A stretch of 64,000 nt of DNA from Mortierella alpina (GCA_029449245.1 JANATF010000016.1:124001-188000); one strand, 5' to 3'. Shown: positions 1-11,800, counted from the first letter of the stretch. Notes: generated from the letters alone by a model not told the origin. Numbers and translations: made by a program.

Positions 1-2546
1 TGGAAGTCAGCCTCGATGTTTTGTGCAGCTCCAAAGAGATCGTCGTCATCGTCATCATCATCCTGGACCTTCTCTCGTCTGCGCCGAGTCGTACTTGTGT
101 CATGAGCGAGAAGATGCAGCTGTAATCCGTTTGTGCATATTGTCCCTCTCAGCTTCAGCTTGGTCTGCCGAGACGTATCCTTTTGGAGGGACACTTTTCC
201 GGAATACCCGTTGAGGCGCTGGTCCGAATTTGTGTTGAAGAATAAGTTCTGTATCAGAACTCCTTTCGAGGCCACGACCAACTTCTCGGCCTGTGCCACC
301 GTCTTGACACTACCTCCTAATGCCTCGAGCAGTATGGGCCGGGTTGCAGGATCCATATACAATATATGAACAAGGTCTGACTCCGAAAGAAAGACAAATC
401 CGGGCGCCCACTTGGCCTTCGGGAAATCTCTGAACTCCTGCGCCTGGCGGTTGTGCTCAAAGAAATACACGATAGCATTTGTGTTGTCCTCGCGGTCGGG
501 CTGGTCTGGAAACTTGGATCCGATGTAGTGTCCTCGAATCGCACTCTTGACAGAACGCAGCGATAGCCTGACCGCGTTGGCATTGTATTTTTGAGCAGGA
601 CCAAGACGGGATGCCTGAACGGATGATGATGACTGGCCTTGATCAGACGCCGAAGACTCTGCACGCAAATTGAACGGAACGAACCCGGTTTTGGCCTTGT
701 AGAGCTCAAAGGCTCTGACAGCATGGGGCACGGGTATCTCCTCCTGGGGTGTTTGCACGGCCGCTGATGTACGCCTCGTGGAGACAGTCCGCGCTGGTGC
801 AGTCTTACGCCTTTCGTACTCTGAGGCTGGTCCAAGACTTCCGTTGAGTAAAAGAGTACCAAGATTGTAATAAAAGCTGATGTTGTTTAAAAGGTCGTCA
901 AGGTCTGCGAGCTGTCCCTTTGAGAGTTGGAAGGTGGGATCAGAGATTTGCTGGGTGGACCTACTTGATTCGGACGAGTTGAGGATGGTCACGATATCCA
1001 ACGCAATGATCTCGTATGCGTGGGTTTGGAGCTGGTTCATCATCAGAGCCGTTGAGCGCAGCTTCGTGGCAATGACCTTGGCCTTGCGCCGGACCTCGCT
1101 CTCAGCATCAACTTTTGAAATCGCTGATGCTTGTTTGGGCAAAAGTGTCTGGTGTACAGCGTGGTTGATGCAGCCTATGGTGAGAGCCTTGGTAACGTGT
1201 TTTTTCATGAGCCCGTGATCATGCTTGGTAGACGACTGTAATTGACGTTTGTAAGGCTGGTCCACTTCCTTGCCCTTGGCCCGGTGCTTTTGTTGTTTCT
1301 TCTTTCTGGCTGGCTGGCGTTTGCGCGGTCTTGGACCTGACTGTGAATTTTTTGGGGGCGGTGGAGCGTGCTCTTTGACAGAGCTGAGGTCGACAACCTT
1401 CTGGGATCGAAGGATCGAGTCCTTTGAGGTGAAGTAGGGGCGAAACTGGTTCCGGTGCGAGTGCGGAGCGACATAGAATGGTAGGGCATCCTGCTGACGT
1501 GGTTCTAAGGCTCGTGCCAGGCGTGCATTCTCGTGCCGTTGGGACAGTAAGCCTCTGAATACATGAAGCCGGTCAAGAAAATCCTGGTTGTTGCGGTCAA
1601 CCAAGGGGAGAGGGGTATCAACTAGATCGTGCAAAACCCTCCTTGATGCATCGAACATGGTCCTGTCAACCTGGTATCCGACACGATCGGACGCGGCGGT
1701 CACATACCCCTCCAGCATTTCATCGATGTTGCCTGCTGGAAGATCGCGGATGATGTCGCAGTTGGTGATAATGCCCAGTGTTTTCACGTTTCCTCCATAG
1801 TCGTTCGCGGCGACTATCGCCAGGAGCAAAAAGTGCTGATGTGAGGGCAGTCTGAGCGTCTTCTCGACTTCGTCTTTGGTGTACCAAGAAAAGGATGCGG
1901 TGTTTGGTATAGATCTCAAGACTCGCTCGGTGGGCAGGTATGCCAACAAATCCGAGTCGCCTGAAACGACCACCCTGTGGCCCGGCACCAGCTCTCTGTT
2001 CAACGATCTGGCAATGCAAAGGTCCGCTTCCGTTGCGCAACGGCACACGGTCACCTTGTCCGGGTCGAATGATGCCATGGCTCCACAGAGAATGTCCTTG
2101 TCGGCCTGGGTGAGAACGAAAAGGGCAGCCAAACTCTTCTTGATCTTGTCCAGCGTGGTCTTGCATGTATACTTCCCATGCTCGGACCTGTTCCGCATGT
2201 GCAACAAAGCTGCGTCGAGCTTCTCCAACGTCTTGACAGATTTTGCTACCCGCTTATCGTGCTCGGTCTGCTTTTCTGCGTTATACGTACCATCAACATG
2301 AAGAGTGACTACGCGGCCATCATCGCAAAAGAGATTTCTGATGTGGCTCGCGAGTTTCATGCCTGCTGTTCTGGCTGTTGTCAGGTTATAGTCCCCTGTC
2401 ATCAGTCGGCGCGTCAAAGACCAAAGCGAAGACGTCCCCATGAAGTCAATGTCAATGACGCAGTTTGGTGGGAGCAGGTGAAGGTCGGCCTCAGGGGGCT
2501 TCAGGTTCTTCTGCGCCAGAACCTTGTACAGATCACGGATACCCAT
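1..2546 (-). CDS. FEN1/XPG-superfamily PIN nuclease, 3'-truncated by window edge
   Basis: A single uninterrupted minus-strand frame of about 848 codons runs from an ATG at 2546 past position 1 with no stop, so the C-terminus lies outside the window. The N-terminus (MGIRDLYKVLAQ) is an XPG-N start. The acidic residues of the metal site are in order: IDIDF (~residue 27), LHVDGTYN (~80), TEADLCIA (~155), SGDSDLLAY (~180), and a helix-hairpin-helix-like segment AANDYGGNVKTLGI (~235). A structure-specific 5' nuclease core of about 270 residues is therefore probably active. The middle (~300-600) is Lys/Arg/Pro- and Ser-rich without a domain I recognise. At about residue 820 there is LRGTICTNGLQLHLL, then an Arg run and an eight-Asp stretch. 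That motif resembles the segment before RuvC-I in Fanzor/TnpB proteins (inference). This is not an ordinary RAD27, XPG or EXO1, because the region after the core is unlike them. The nuclease-core call is firm; the overall role is unknown. Confidence 0.8.
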   Translation of the reverse strand, partial: MGIRDLYKVLAQKNLKPPEADLHLLPPNCVIDIDFMGTSSLWSLTRRLMTGDYNLTTARTAGMKLASHIRNLFCDDGRVVTLHVDGTYNAEKQTEHDKRVAKSVKTLEKLDAALLHMRNRSEHGKYTCKTTLDKIKKSLAALFVLTQADKDILCGAMASFDPDKVTVCRCATEADLCIARSLNRELVPGHRVVVSGDSDLLAYLPTERVLRSIPNTASFSWYTKDEVEKTLRLPSHQHFLLLAIVAANDYGGNVKTLGIITNCDIIRDLPAGNIDEMLEGYVTAASDRVGYQVDRTMFDASRRVLHDLVDTPLPLVDRNNQDFLDRLHVFRGLLSQRHENARLARALEPRQQDALPFYVAPHSHRNQFRPYFTSKDSILRSQKVVDLSSVKEHAPPPPKNSQSGPRPRKRQPARKKKQQKHRAKGKEVDQPYKRQLQSSTKHDHGLMKKHVTKALTIGCINHAVHQTLLPKQASAISKVDAESEVRRKAKVIATKLRSTALMMNQLQTHAYEIIALDIVTILNSSESSRSTQQISDPTFQLSKGQLADLDDLLNNISFYYNLGTLLLNGSLGPASEYERRKTAPARTVSTRRTSAAVQTPQEEIPVPHAVRAFELYKAKTGFVPFNLRAESSASDQGQSSSSVQASRLGPAQKYNANAVRLSLRSVKSAIRGHYIGSKFPDQPDREDNTNAIVYFFEHNRQAQEFRDFPKAKWAPGFVFLSESDLVHILYMDPATRPILLEALGGSVKTVAQAEKLVVASKGVLIQNLFFNTNSDQRLNGYSGKVSLQKDTSRQTKLKLRGTICTNGLQLHLLAHDTSTTRRRREKVQDDDDDDDDLFGAAQNIEADF

Positions 2547-3777
2547 CTGATCAGTTAACAGGATAGACGTAGTTAGATAACCTTTATCCTTGATATGCAT
2601 TCAAGAGAATACGCTGTCAAGAACCTGCGAGCGTAGATGAACAATACCTTGGCGCAATTCGGGCGGCTTATAGAAGCTGTAAAAGGAGCGCTACTTGATA
2701 GAGTGGGCTGCGAGAGAGCCGTGAGCGCTGGTAACGATTTTTCTGCGCGCTAGAAGTATGTACGGTAGATGGCAGGCAAATTTGACACATGTCAAAACAC
2801 AACAGGCTGTAATCGTAAGCGTCAAAGCCCAGCTCAACGTGCAGGCGAGGTCGGGTAGAAATTCAAGGGTCCAAAGAGACGGAAGTGGGGAACTGGTGGT
2901 GCGGTATAATACATACGATGTCTACACAGCAGTTGAACGCAGGATAGTAGCGTGTACACAGGATGTGAAAGGTGGACGAAGGGTGTTCAAGGTGTGATAG
3001 GTACAGTAGACGTAAGTGAAGAGGTTCAGCGTTGAACAAAGGACTTCAGAGAGCGAAGAGACAGAGGGGGAGAGGGTGTGAGAGAGAAAGAGCAAAGTTC
3101 GAGAGAAAATGATCACCAACCAAAAATATGACGATGGCTGATGCTGCGTTCTACATACCCAGTTTTTTTTGTTGCCTCTTTCTTGTCGCGCCGTACAAGG
3201 ACCTGAACATGAGGATGAGTCGCTCTGAGTACCTCAGTAAATAATTGAAGTTTGCGTTCGGAACAGGCTTTGAAGTGTTTTTTTTTAAAAAAAAGCACTC
3301 AGCTGTACCGAGCACATATGCAGAAGTAAACGAGCACTTTATTTGGATTGAGTGTTATTGACATCTGGCCAGAGGTTTGATCGGCAAGTCTCATGCTGAA
3401 GCATCCGATATTCTTGATGTCTCGACTAGGACAAAAGGGCCCGCGTTACCTGTACGCAACAGATAGAGAGTAGATTTCATACATACTGCGGTAATGCCGA
3501 ATCTACATTTGTACTCTGGTTATAGTCGCCGGTTTAACTACACCGCTGCTAAGCATCGCTTCCGGATTTCGGCAACAGAATGTCGGATGTTGACGATACC
3601 GTCGATACAATCACAAGAGAGCATAGATAGCATAGTTCAGTATCTCACTTGTATTGCATCTTCCAACAAAGCAATGCTCTGAGAGGTTCAGCCATTCGAG
3701 GAGCAATATGTTCATTATGCATAACGGCCACTATGCATACCGGCTTGATTTCGATAAACAATAAAAACACTGGTAAT
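2547..3777. other. Intergenic spacer with no gene seen
   Basis: This stretch is upstream of the XPG-like gene (minus) and of the Gcr1_C gene (plus), so it probably holds both promoters. I see no convincing coding frame, tRNA or element. It contains a short palindromic T9/A8 tract near 3278-3295 and a GA-rich patch at about 3040-3110. Several upstream ATGs occur at 3690-3735. Confidence 0.5.
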
Positions 3778-4581
3778 ATGAATACTTTTCATAGCACCCT
3801 CTGTCAGGTATTGATCGATGCAGCCGCGGTCATGTCTGGTGCGAAAATGACAGCGGTCGAGATTCCGCCAGTGCCGCTATTTTCAGTGCCTTCAACATCC
3901 ACGCAGGAGACACTTCCAGAACCAACACCACTATCAGGACAACAGCCAGCATCACTGCCACCCACGCAACAGCAGCAGCGGCAATCACAGCCTTTAGATC
4001 AACGGCAATCGGCGTTGCATCCTCAAGGAGTACCAGAGAGCCGATCATTCTCTCCGCCTTTGCCATCTTCACCGCCTACCTCCTCCCCACGTCCTTTCTC
4101 ACCTCCAACGTCCTCACCTCCACCTTCCTCGCCTCCAACTTCACCTCGGTTATCGCCTGAACCTCAGCAGACTCCAAGGGAAGGTATACCAGCAGTTGCT
4201 TTCCCAGCGACGGACGACCTGGTGGCATTGGCAGAGAAGCTAGCATGGCCTCGGGACAAGCCTACCACCTCCACATACACCATGCAGAAACGACCGCGTA
4301 CGATAGAACCAATCTGGCAAGAATGGTTTCATGGAATCGATGGAGAACCCTCAATCTGGCAGATGAACAAGTACTACAAGTGGCGCAAGAACGCAAATGC
4401 TGTGGTGCGCAAGCATTACGCGTTCAACCGAATAATTATCGAATCGGTATTGAAGGCCATATCGGAAGCACAAGGATCATCATTAGAACTGAGAGAACAA
4501 GCCGGATTGCTTGCAGTTAGAACGGAGATAGCACTTGCCGGCTCCCTTAACCGATATTTCGTACAGCTTTGTCGCCGGTAG
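3778..4581 (+). CDS. Gcr1_C-type DNA-binding domain protein
   Basis: One open frame of about 267 codons. The frame is open further left, but in-frame ATGs occur only at 3733, 3778 and 3832; the start is a guess and 3832 (MSGAKM) is also good. The first two thirds are Pro/Ser/Gln-rich and probably disordered, with SPP-type repeats at 4060-4160. From about 4285 the C-terminal ~95 residues look like the Gcr1_C domain: TIEPIWQEWFHGIDGEPSIW, then a WR-containing helix (YYKWRKNANAV). Gcr1_C is known from yeast Gcr1/Hot1/Msn1 activators and also from Crypton-type tyrosine recombinases of fungi. No recombinase catalytic domain is visible here, so a transcription-factor-like or domesticated-transposon protein are both possible. 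The last codons sit inside the first unit of a 48-bp direct repeat. Confidence 0.6.
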   Translation: MNTFHSTLCQVLIDAAAVMSGAKMTAVEIPPVPLFSVPSTSTQETLPEPTPLSGQQPASLPPTQQQQRQSQPLDQRQSALHPQGVPESRSFSPPLPSSPPTSSPRPFSPPTSSPPPSSPPTSPRLSPEPQQTPREGIPAVAFPATDDLVALAEKLAWPRDKPTTSTYTMQKRPRTIEPIWQEWFHGIDGEPSIWQMNKYYKWRKNANAVVRKHYAFNRIIIESVLKAISEAQGSSLELREQAGLLAVRTEIALAGSLNRYFVQLCRR

Positions 4582-4661
4582 AAGATATAGACACGCTCGA
4601 GTGAATAAAGATAGATATTTCCTACAGATCTGTCGCCGGTAGAAGACATAGACACGCTCGA
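4553..4661. repeat. Two-copy 48-bp direct repeat, period 61
   Basis: Units at 4553-4600 and 4614-4661 match at about 45 of 48 positions; both contain the core GTCGCCGGTAGAAGA and end in GACACGCTCGA. The first unit encodes the last residues and stop codon of the upstream Gcr1_C gene; the second is non-coding. This looks like a local duplication of the gene's 3' end. Confidence 0.85.
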
Positions 4662-4771
4662 AAAGATGGACTTTTTTTATGATATGGTATGATACCCAAC
4701 TCACTCCTGAAGTGCTATATACGAAGCTACTCTATTCAACTGAGTCAAGTGAAAAGAAGTACAGGAGACCT

Positions 4772-7700
4772 TCATCTGAAAGTACGAAATGGTACAACAA
4801 GCTGGCCGACATGATACCACGACTGTGACGTCTTTTTGGCTTGGCCTGAAATGTGAACCTGGGCTCGGGTGATTTGTGAACAAAGTTGAATACTGTCGTC
4901 TTGACCGAAGTATTTGTGCTTCCACGACCCCTCATCTTCCGTGCGTGAGTACTCGATCACTGGGTTGCCGTCCTGTTTGTCGTAAATATCAACTGCTAGC
5001 CGTTTAAGAAATGCAATTCCGTTCCGTGTAAAGCCTTGGCCCGACAGGCTCTGGAGTGCCCTTGTCTCCTGTTCACTCAAAGTTTTGCCGGCAAGCCTCC
5101 TCTTTCCACGCTCTAGCCATTGTTCCACGAGGTAATCGTACAGCGTCACTCGCGTGAGCTTGACGGCGGATAGATCGTGCCTTGAGTCAACCAATTGCGG
5201 CAGGACCTCCAGCGACAACTTCAACAAGAGCGGATTCTTGACAAGATCTCGCAAGCTCGTGATATTTTCGAGTGTACTGCGGTATTTCTCAGCGCTCCAG
5301 AGTGAGCTCTCCAGTTTGACAAAGCCGTTGATATATCCCTCAATCTGGTCCTCGTTAAAAGGCATGACCACGGCTTCTTGGAACTGGCCGGGGCTGGAAG
5401 ACTGGTCGCGATCACCCGGCTGGAATAGGTATTCGTATTCGTGATCGACGTACTCGCTTCGACAGCTGATAATCATTTGGGCCTGCCACTCCCCTTCCTG
5501 ATTGAGCCGGTTGCTTGTGTACAAATTGTGCATTTGCTGACTCTCGTCATAGCCATCGCAGATCAAGATAAAGTCGCGCTTCTTTAGCTCTCGGATTTGA
5601 GACTCCTCGAACTGGAGCTTTCGCAGCTGTTTGGTAATCAGATCCTGCTCGGGCCGGTCTACAGCGGGTAAGCTGATAAAGAGAGGGATACGACCCTTGT
5701 GCTTTTCGTACACCTTCCACAATTGATGCTCGAGCTCCATGTTGAATGTTGACTTTCCAACGCCTGATTCGCCGAGCAGGAGCAGCACCTTTTGTTCATC
5801 TTGCGCCAGAAAGCTGTCCGCTTTCTCCTGCAAGTCGAATAGTTCCGTGTCAGGTGTCTGGAGGCTGGCTTTGGCCCTGGGTGGGATGTACACTGCGTTG
5901 ACTCGACGTAGTTCACTCTCACTTTTCAGTCGTGTCAAATCTGTCTCGACGTCCACTTTGCCTTGAGCCCGGTCGAGGAGCGCGGATGAAGATGGAGGCG
6001 ACATTGCAGCCATCAATAGATGAGAGCTGGAACCCGACTCTAAGCATGACTGAAACATGGCACGCTTTGCCGAGTTCCCGTCATTGCTGAACTCTCCTAT
6101 GAGTGCCTCAGCCTCGGCTACGCGATAAATCATGATTTTGAGAAACCAGAAATACCATATTAGCGCCTCTCAAAGTTGATCGTATTTTCTTATGTACATG
6201 TGAATGTACCTTGGACCACACTCTGTGAAGACTCAGACAACTGCATGAGAATATCAAGTATCAGCTGCTTGACAAGTATATGATCACCCCAGTGGTCGTC
6301 ATCTTGGTATAAACGACCCAGAAATGCCACAGCACCACAGCGATGCTTCTCATCCCACTGCGAATCGATAGCCAAGTTCCCCAAGCGTAGACACACTCCC
6401 CACTGAAAAGCTAGCGTGCGGCGGCAAGGTGCCTCACACACTAATTTCTTGAACTCAGCAAGGCGACCGTTCCAAAGCAGGGTTTCCGCGCCGCGTAACG
6501 CCATGTACCATACGCTCCTGCTATTGATACTGACATCTTGGAGAGCAGCCAGCAGTTCTCTCCCGTTGTCAATCAGCGACATGGATAATTCGTACGCGTT
6601 CATGACCTTGGATACTGCACCGTATGTTTCCTCCAATCTACCACTCTGTAGCGTGCTTAGCGCATCGATGAACGAGTTGACATCCAGCGCATTCATCGCG
6701 CTCATAAGCTGGACGACACCGTTCACGGTCCAGGCAGGCCTCCGCTGCGTCGTTTGCCACGCTAACCTGTTGTTTTGGATGGACGTTAGTGCTTGCAAAG
6801 CGTATGCGGCTTGATAGGCCAAATAGGGATTGCTGCCCATCAAGCCTTCCAGGTAGTCGCGAAGTGGTTGGTACAAATTCTCCTGTTCGATGCCCATTAC
6901 GTTGATGTCGGCCATGGCGTCCAGGACGCGTGATATTGTTGCTGTTAGCCTGTAGATATAATCCTCTGACTGGCCATGGGTGACCTTCAAACTGGCGTTA
7001 ATGTGGTGCAAGAACTTGACCCAATCCTCGGACTCAATTGTTTCTGAGGCAGAACCAAGTAGCTGGGCCATCCCTTCAAGCGAGTGAATTTCCAAGAGGG
7101 CAGAGTCCTTGAGACTGTTGATGAATAGCTTCAACAAGAATCGAAAATCGGTTTTCTCGAGAACCGGTGCCATATAGGTCACCTCAGCAACGGCGTCCGC
7201 ATCCTTGAGTTCGTCACGAGCAAATTCTCGAACTAGACTCTTCGCAAGCTCCCGGAGTCTCTTTTGCTCCTCCTGATCGTTTTCAATAGCCCGGACCCAT
7301 TCGCGAGTGGCAGCTGGGAGCTCGATTTCGGGTGACTTGACATTATTCAGAACGGCGAGGCAGTAAGCGAGCTGTCTGGTCTCTGTAAGCGGCTTGTTAA
7401 CCTCTGGCATTTCGTTCGGAATGGTGGTGGGCCGAGCGTCATTGGTATCAAAAATATCCTTAGGAAACGGTACATAGTCTCGAATGGTAATTTGGACAGG
7501 CGCTACACTTCTTTCCATGGTAGCATGGACCAGTTATTAGTGAAGAGTCAGTAAGCAGGAGGCGGTAAGTTGTTGCGGGAATGTCATTTTTTTTTTAAAA
7601 AAAAAAACTTACCGCCACTTCTCGCTCTTGGAGCGGCTAGCCAGCACTTTTTCGGGACACTCCCACTTGGCCAAGAAATTGGCGTGCTCACTGTACGCTG

Positions 7701-7929
7701 AAGCAACCTCTTCATGGAAAGCTCGAAAATCAGCACTATCTGTGATGCTTGACGATTTCGGTCTTTTCAGACGATCTAGGTACATTTTAGCTTGTTCGCA
7801 AAACACAAAAGCGACAGCGTCGTCTTCTGCGTTGCTTGCGGCCAGCAGTTGGAGTTTAGCCACCTTTAAGATCTGTTGTGGAGATAAAGAGCTCCGCCAA
7901 CCATGGCGCAAGCTATTAAGCATGGGCAT
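4772..7929 (-). CDS. Truncated STAND (NACHT) protein lacking WD40 repeats, copy A
   Basis: Three-exon model: 7929-7613, about 7510-6210 and 6117-4772 (987 aa). Splice sites were placed by aligning with the two full paralogues in the window; phases agree (exon 1 is 317 nt in all three). Exon 1 is a short helical segment, exon 2 a roughly 430-residue all-helical domain, and exon 3 a NACHT NTPase with P-loop LLGESGVGKSTF, Walker B-like FILICDGYDES and a sensor-like ISCRSEYV. The paralogues continue into a pentapeptide-like stretch and a long WD40 array. This copy diverges abruptly after YFGQDDSIQL (about 4881) into a 28-residue unrelated tail and stops. By analogy with fungal NLR-like STAND proteins it could be an effector/NTPase module without a sensor, or a decaying copy. 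It is tandem and co-oriented with copy B. Confidence 0.75.
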
Positions 7930-8879
7930 CTATAATATACCCGAAGATCTCGAGCCATCAGTTCAAGAATCTGAGGAGGGCGAACACACGACAATTATTT
8001 ACCTCAAAACGCTACTTTGAGGTTTTCTTTTAGGCGATGAAAGTAAAGGCCACGTTCAATAAGGTGTCTACGAATGGTGAATGGAACAGTGAGCATGGCA
8101 GTACATGTATGGGAGTTTTAATCGAGTGCTGTTGATTGATGCCCTGCTGGCTGGTCCGTACGACAGGAAGTTGTTACCGTGGACACTTCTTTTACCTCGT
8201 GGTCTCGAGAGATGCGGTTGTAAGCCCTGGTGAGAGTTGTGTGGGTAATGCAGAGAATTTTGGAAGGAGCAGGAAGAACGAAAAGGAAGAAACGACATAA
8301 TTGGGATAACTGAGAGTTTTCATCCCTTCGCCAGGGATCGAGCCCTCGGCTATATTTGCCATGCATGCATACATGAATTTCTGCATTTTCCGCCAATATC
8401 CAAATGTATACCGCCGCCGGGGCAGAGCAGGGCGCCTTTCTTGTTTGCGGTCGTTTTAGGCTGTCGGAACATGTATTAATAAGCGGTACACTACATCGGT
8501 AGGTCCTTCAGGCGTTTCTACGTATCTACGCAGTGTCTTTGCCACATAGGACGCAAGACCCTGTGTCCGGTAGCATCTTTCAAAGATTGGAGATTCAGTC
8601 GACTACAAGGCAGAGTCCTCTTGCCTAGCTAAAGATGAGCCCGATGTGAACGATGTGACTAACTACACACATGGACAAGAGCACATCGCCTCCTAGTTTT
8701 TTGGATTTCGGAGATAGAGCAAGGGGTTGAGGAGAAGTTAGCAAAGTAGGCGCGGTTCGCACTAAATACATATCGTTTCTGCCCAGATACGATAGCTTCA
8801 ATGCGGTTGTTTATTTTGAAACAATCTTCTCATTGCTTCCTTGAGCCCTTCAACAGCCCCCAGTTTCCAGAAATTTTCC
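7930..8879. other. 5' leader and promoter of STAND copy A, then spacer
   Basis: No separate gene is seen. A likely 5'-UTR intron spans 8002-7930 (GTAAAT..TATAG, directly before the ATG at 7929). A second donor-like site (ACGAG then GTAAAAG) lies at 8195/8194. Equivalent donors occur upstream of copies B and C, so leader exons appear to have been duplicated with the genes. The stretch 8400-8880 downstream of copy B shows nothing recognisable. Confidence 0.5.
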
Positions 8880-11800
8880 TTACTCTTCAGAAGTCATTGC
8901 TGTCTTGCCTAACTTCTGGAGTGTTGATGTTGCGCGTACCGCAGTAGCTACGGCTTTGAGGGTCCTTCGAGGCTCTGGCTTCCCTGAGGCTCCACGTTGC
9001 GTCAAAAGCCGCTTGTTCGCCTCAGTCAGTCCTTTAACCCCTTGCACATCGCATCCTGCCACAAAGAGCGCTCCATGCGAGGAACTCCAGTGTAGTGTCG
9101 CACTGTACGGTTTGCCTTCTTCTTGCACGACGCGCCACACACGAACTGATGAGTCTGAACAACCTGTGACCAAGTGGTTGGAATAATTACCAGTTCCCCA
9201 TGCAACGCTAGTGATAATTTCATAACCGCCTTTGATGATCGTCCATGTCTCGCCGGTAACGACATTCCATAGACGTGCTGTCATGTTCCTACTACCCGAG
9301 GCAAGTAATTCCTCGTTCTCAGGAGAAAATGCTATACATAGGATCTCATCTTTAGCACCAGTCAAACACCGGTAGCAGGTTCCTTCTTTTACATCCCATA
9401 GTCGAATTGACTTGTCCTTGCTTCCCGAGGCGATATAGTTGCCTGACGGGGAAAACGCGACACACTGTACGCTCATAATGTGGCCCTCAAACACACGCTT
9501 GAGTGATTCAGTCTTTAGATTCCATAGGCAAACGGTAGTGTCATCGCTCCCGGAGGCGACCAGGTATCCGTCTGGAGAAAACGCGACGGAGTTGACAGCT
9601 CCTCCATGGCCGCTGAAGTAGCGAGTCAGAGTTTTAGATCTGGCATCCCATAGGCGAATAGAGCCGTTCTCACCTCCCAAAACAATCTGATCGCCACTTT
9701 TGGGAGAGAATGCAATGCGGTCCACTCCTAATTGGTGGTTTTGAATAACGTGCAAGCAAATTCCTGACTTGGCATCCCATAGCTTCACGGTAGTGTCTTG
9801 ACTGGCGGATGCGATGAAATCGCCCTTTGCTGAGTATTGTACTTCGTTGATCGCCTCTTCGTGGACAAGAGTATGGAGGAAGGCTCCACTTTCCACGTAC
9901 CACACTCGTACTGTGGTCTCGCTGTCAGGACACAGAATTTGATATCCATCTGGCGAAAATAGAGGTGCCGAGGCTTGCAAAAAGAATTTCTTGAAAGTTT
10001 GGCGTCGTGCTCCGGTCACAACATCCCATAGTCCCACGATCCGACCATCCTTCCTACCGCTATCAATTGCCACAAGATCGCCTCTTGGTGAAAAGAGGAT
10101 GTTGCGGGTTGAGGCTTTAGGTATATCCTTGAGGACCAATAAGCATCTTCCTGTTATAACGTTCCACAACTGCGCCGTTTCGCAGTACCCTATGGAGGCG
10201 ATGACATCTCCTGCTGGCGAGTATGCAATACTTGCAACGCCTTCGCTACCTCTACACACCAGTGTTGAACGACAGGTTCCCGTCTCCACGTTCCACAAGC
10301 GAACTGTGTTGTCCTCGCTGCATGAAGCAATCTCATCCCCATTTGGAGAGTATAGTGCCTTGTAAACCAGATCTTCATGGCCGCTTAAGACAAGGCGACA
10401 TAGTCCTGATATAGTGTCCCACAGTCGAATAGTGTTGTCCAAGCTGCAAGACGCGATCTCACCCCCGTTAGGCGAATACGTGATGCCTGTAATCCAGAAA
10501 GAATGTCCTTGTAGTATGCTGCATGTGCCGATCTCCACGTCCCACAGCTTTACCACCTTGCTGTCCTTGGCAATGGAGGCGAACTGGACAGCTTTTGGCG
10601 AGTAGGCGATCGTATGAATCTTCCGGTCCTCGTCGTAGCCTGAAAAGTCGTGAAGGCAACGTGCTATTTTTGTGTCCCACACTTTAACCGCCCGCCCGCT
10701 GCATGATGCGATCTGATCGTCCTTTGTGGAAAAAGCGACGCTTTTGACTGCATCGTTGTCACCACTCAAAATGCAGGAACGAACGCCGTTTTCGAGGTCC
10801 CAGAAATGAATGTTGCCGTCTGTGGTTCCGGACGCTATTTGATTCCCGTTTGGCGACAGCGCAATGCTGTTGGCTTCGAATTCAAGATCTGTCATAGATT
10901 GAGGGCATTTGCCTGTCTTCATGTTCCATACATGCACGGTATCTCCTCCACTGACCGAGAAAATTCTGTCGCCCGATGCTGAATGTCCAGCGCTCAATTG
11001 AATATGACTTGAGCCGCCTAAATTGATGCGCGTCGTGGAATTGACCTCCCAAAGTCGCACCTGCATGTCATCACTTCCAGATGCAATATGCCGGCCATCA
11101 GGAGAGAAAGCGACACTTCGGATGATGCCGCTATGTCCGCTCATAGAACCACAACACACTGCAGTCTCGACATCCCAGAGCCGCACGATTTGGTTCCTGC
11201 CGCCTGTGGCGATCAGATCACCTTTTGGAGAAAAGGCTGCATCCAAATATTCCTCGCCGTTGGACTTTAACAGCTGGCGAGACTCTGCAGTTTCCGTATT
11301 CCATATCACGACTCTGCCATCTTCCTCGCCGATAGTTGCAAGCTTGTCGCCCTTGAGCGAAAATACAATATGCTTGAACCTCTGGAAATGGCCATTGACA
11401 AAGCCGACTTTGGTGCGAGTCCTAGATTGCATATCCCATAGATATATGTTGTTGGAAGAGCAATGGGTACCACCAATTGCAACCTTGGTGCCTGTTGGGG
11501 AAAATAAGACCTGCGTGAAGTGTGAATGGGCCTCAAAGGAGAAAGATTCGATGAAGGTGTTTGTATCTACATCCCATAGCCACCATTGTCCGTCCTTGCA
11601 TGCCAGTGCAAGTCGATCTCCGCTGGGTGAAAAGGCGATGGAGCAGACCGGTGGAACATACAGGCTGCAATTGCAGGCATCGGTCGAGGTGTTCCACAGA
11701 CGTATGGTGTCGTCGTCGCTGCACGATGCAACCATGTCGCCCCTTGGTGAATAGGCGACTCCCGTGATCCGTGCGGTATGGCCCTGTAGAGTACGACACT

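Noticed and set aside
317-862. 181-codon minus-strand frame and neighbouring frames at 1205-1489 and 1720-2166
   Set aside because: All are out of frame with the continuous XPG-like reading frame, which explains the region fully.
8310-8350. tRNA T-loop-like string (GGGATCGAGCC)
   Set aside because: No matching acceptor stem, anticodon arm or A-box could be found around it.
11023-11754. 243-codon plus-strand frame inside the WD40 array
   Set aside because: It is antisense to STAND copy B; similar shadows recur at the equivalent place in copy C, as expected from repeated WD40 codons.
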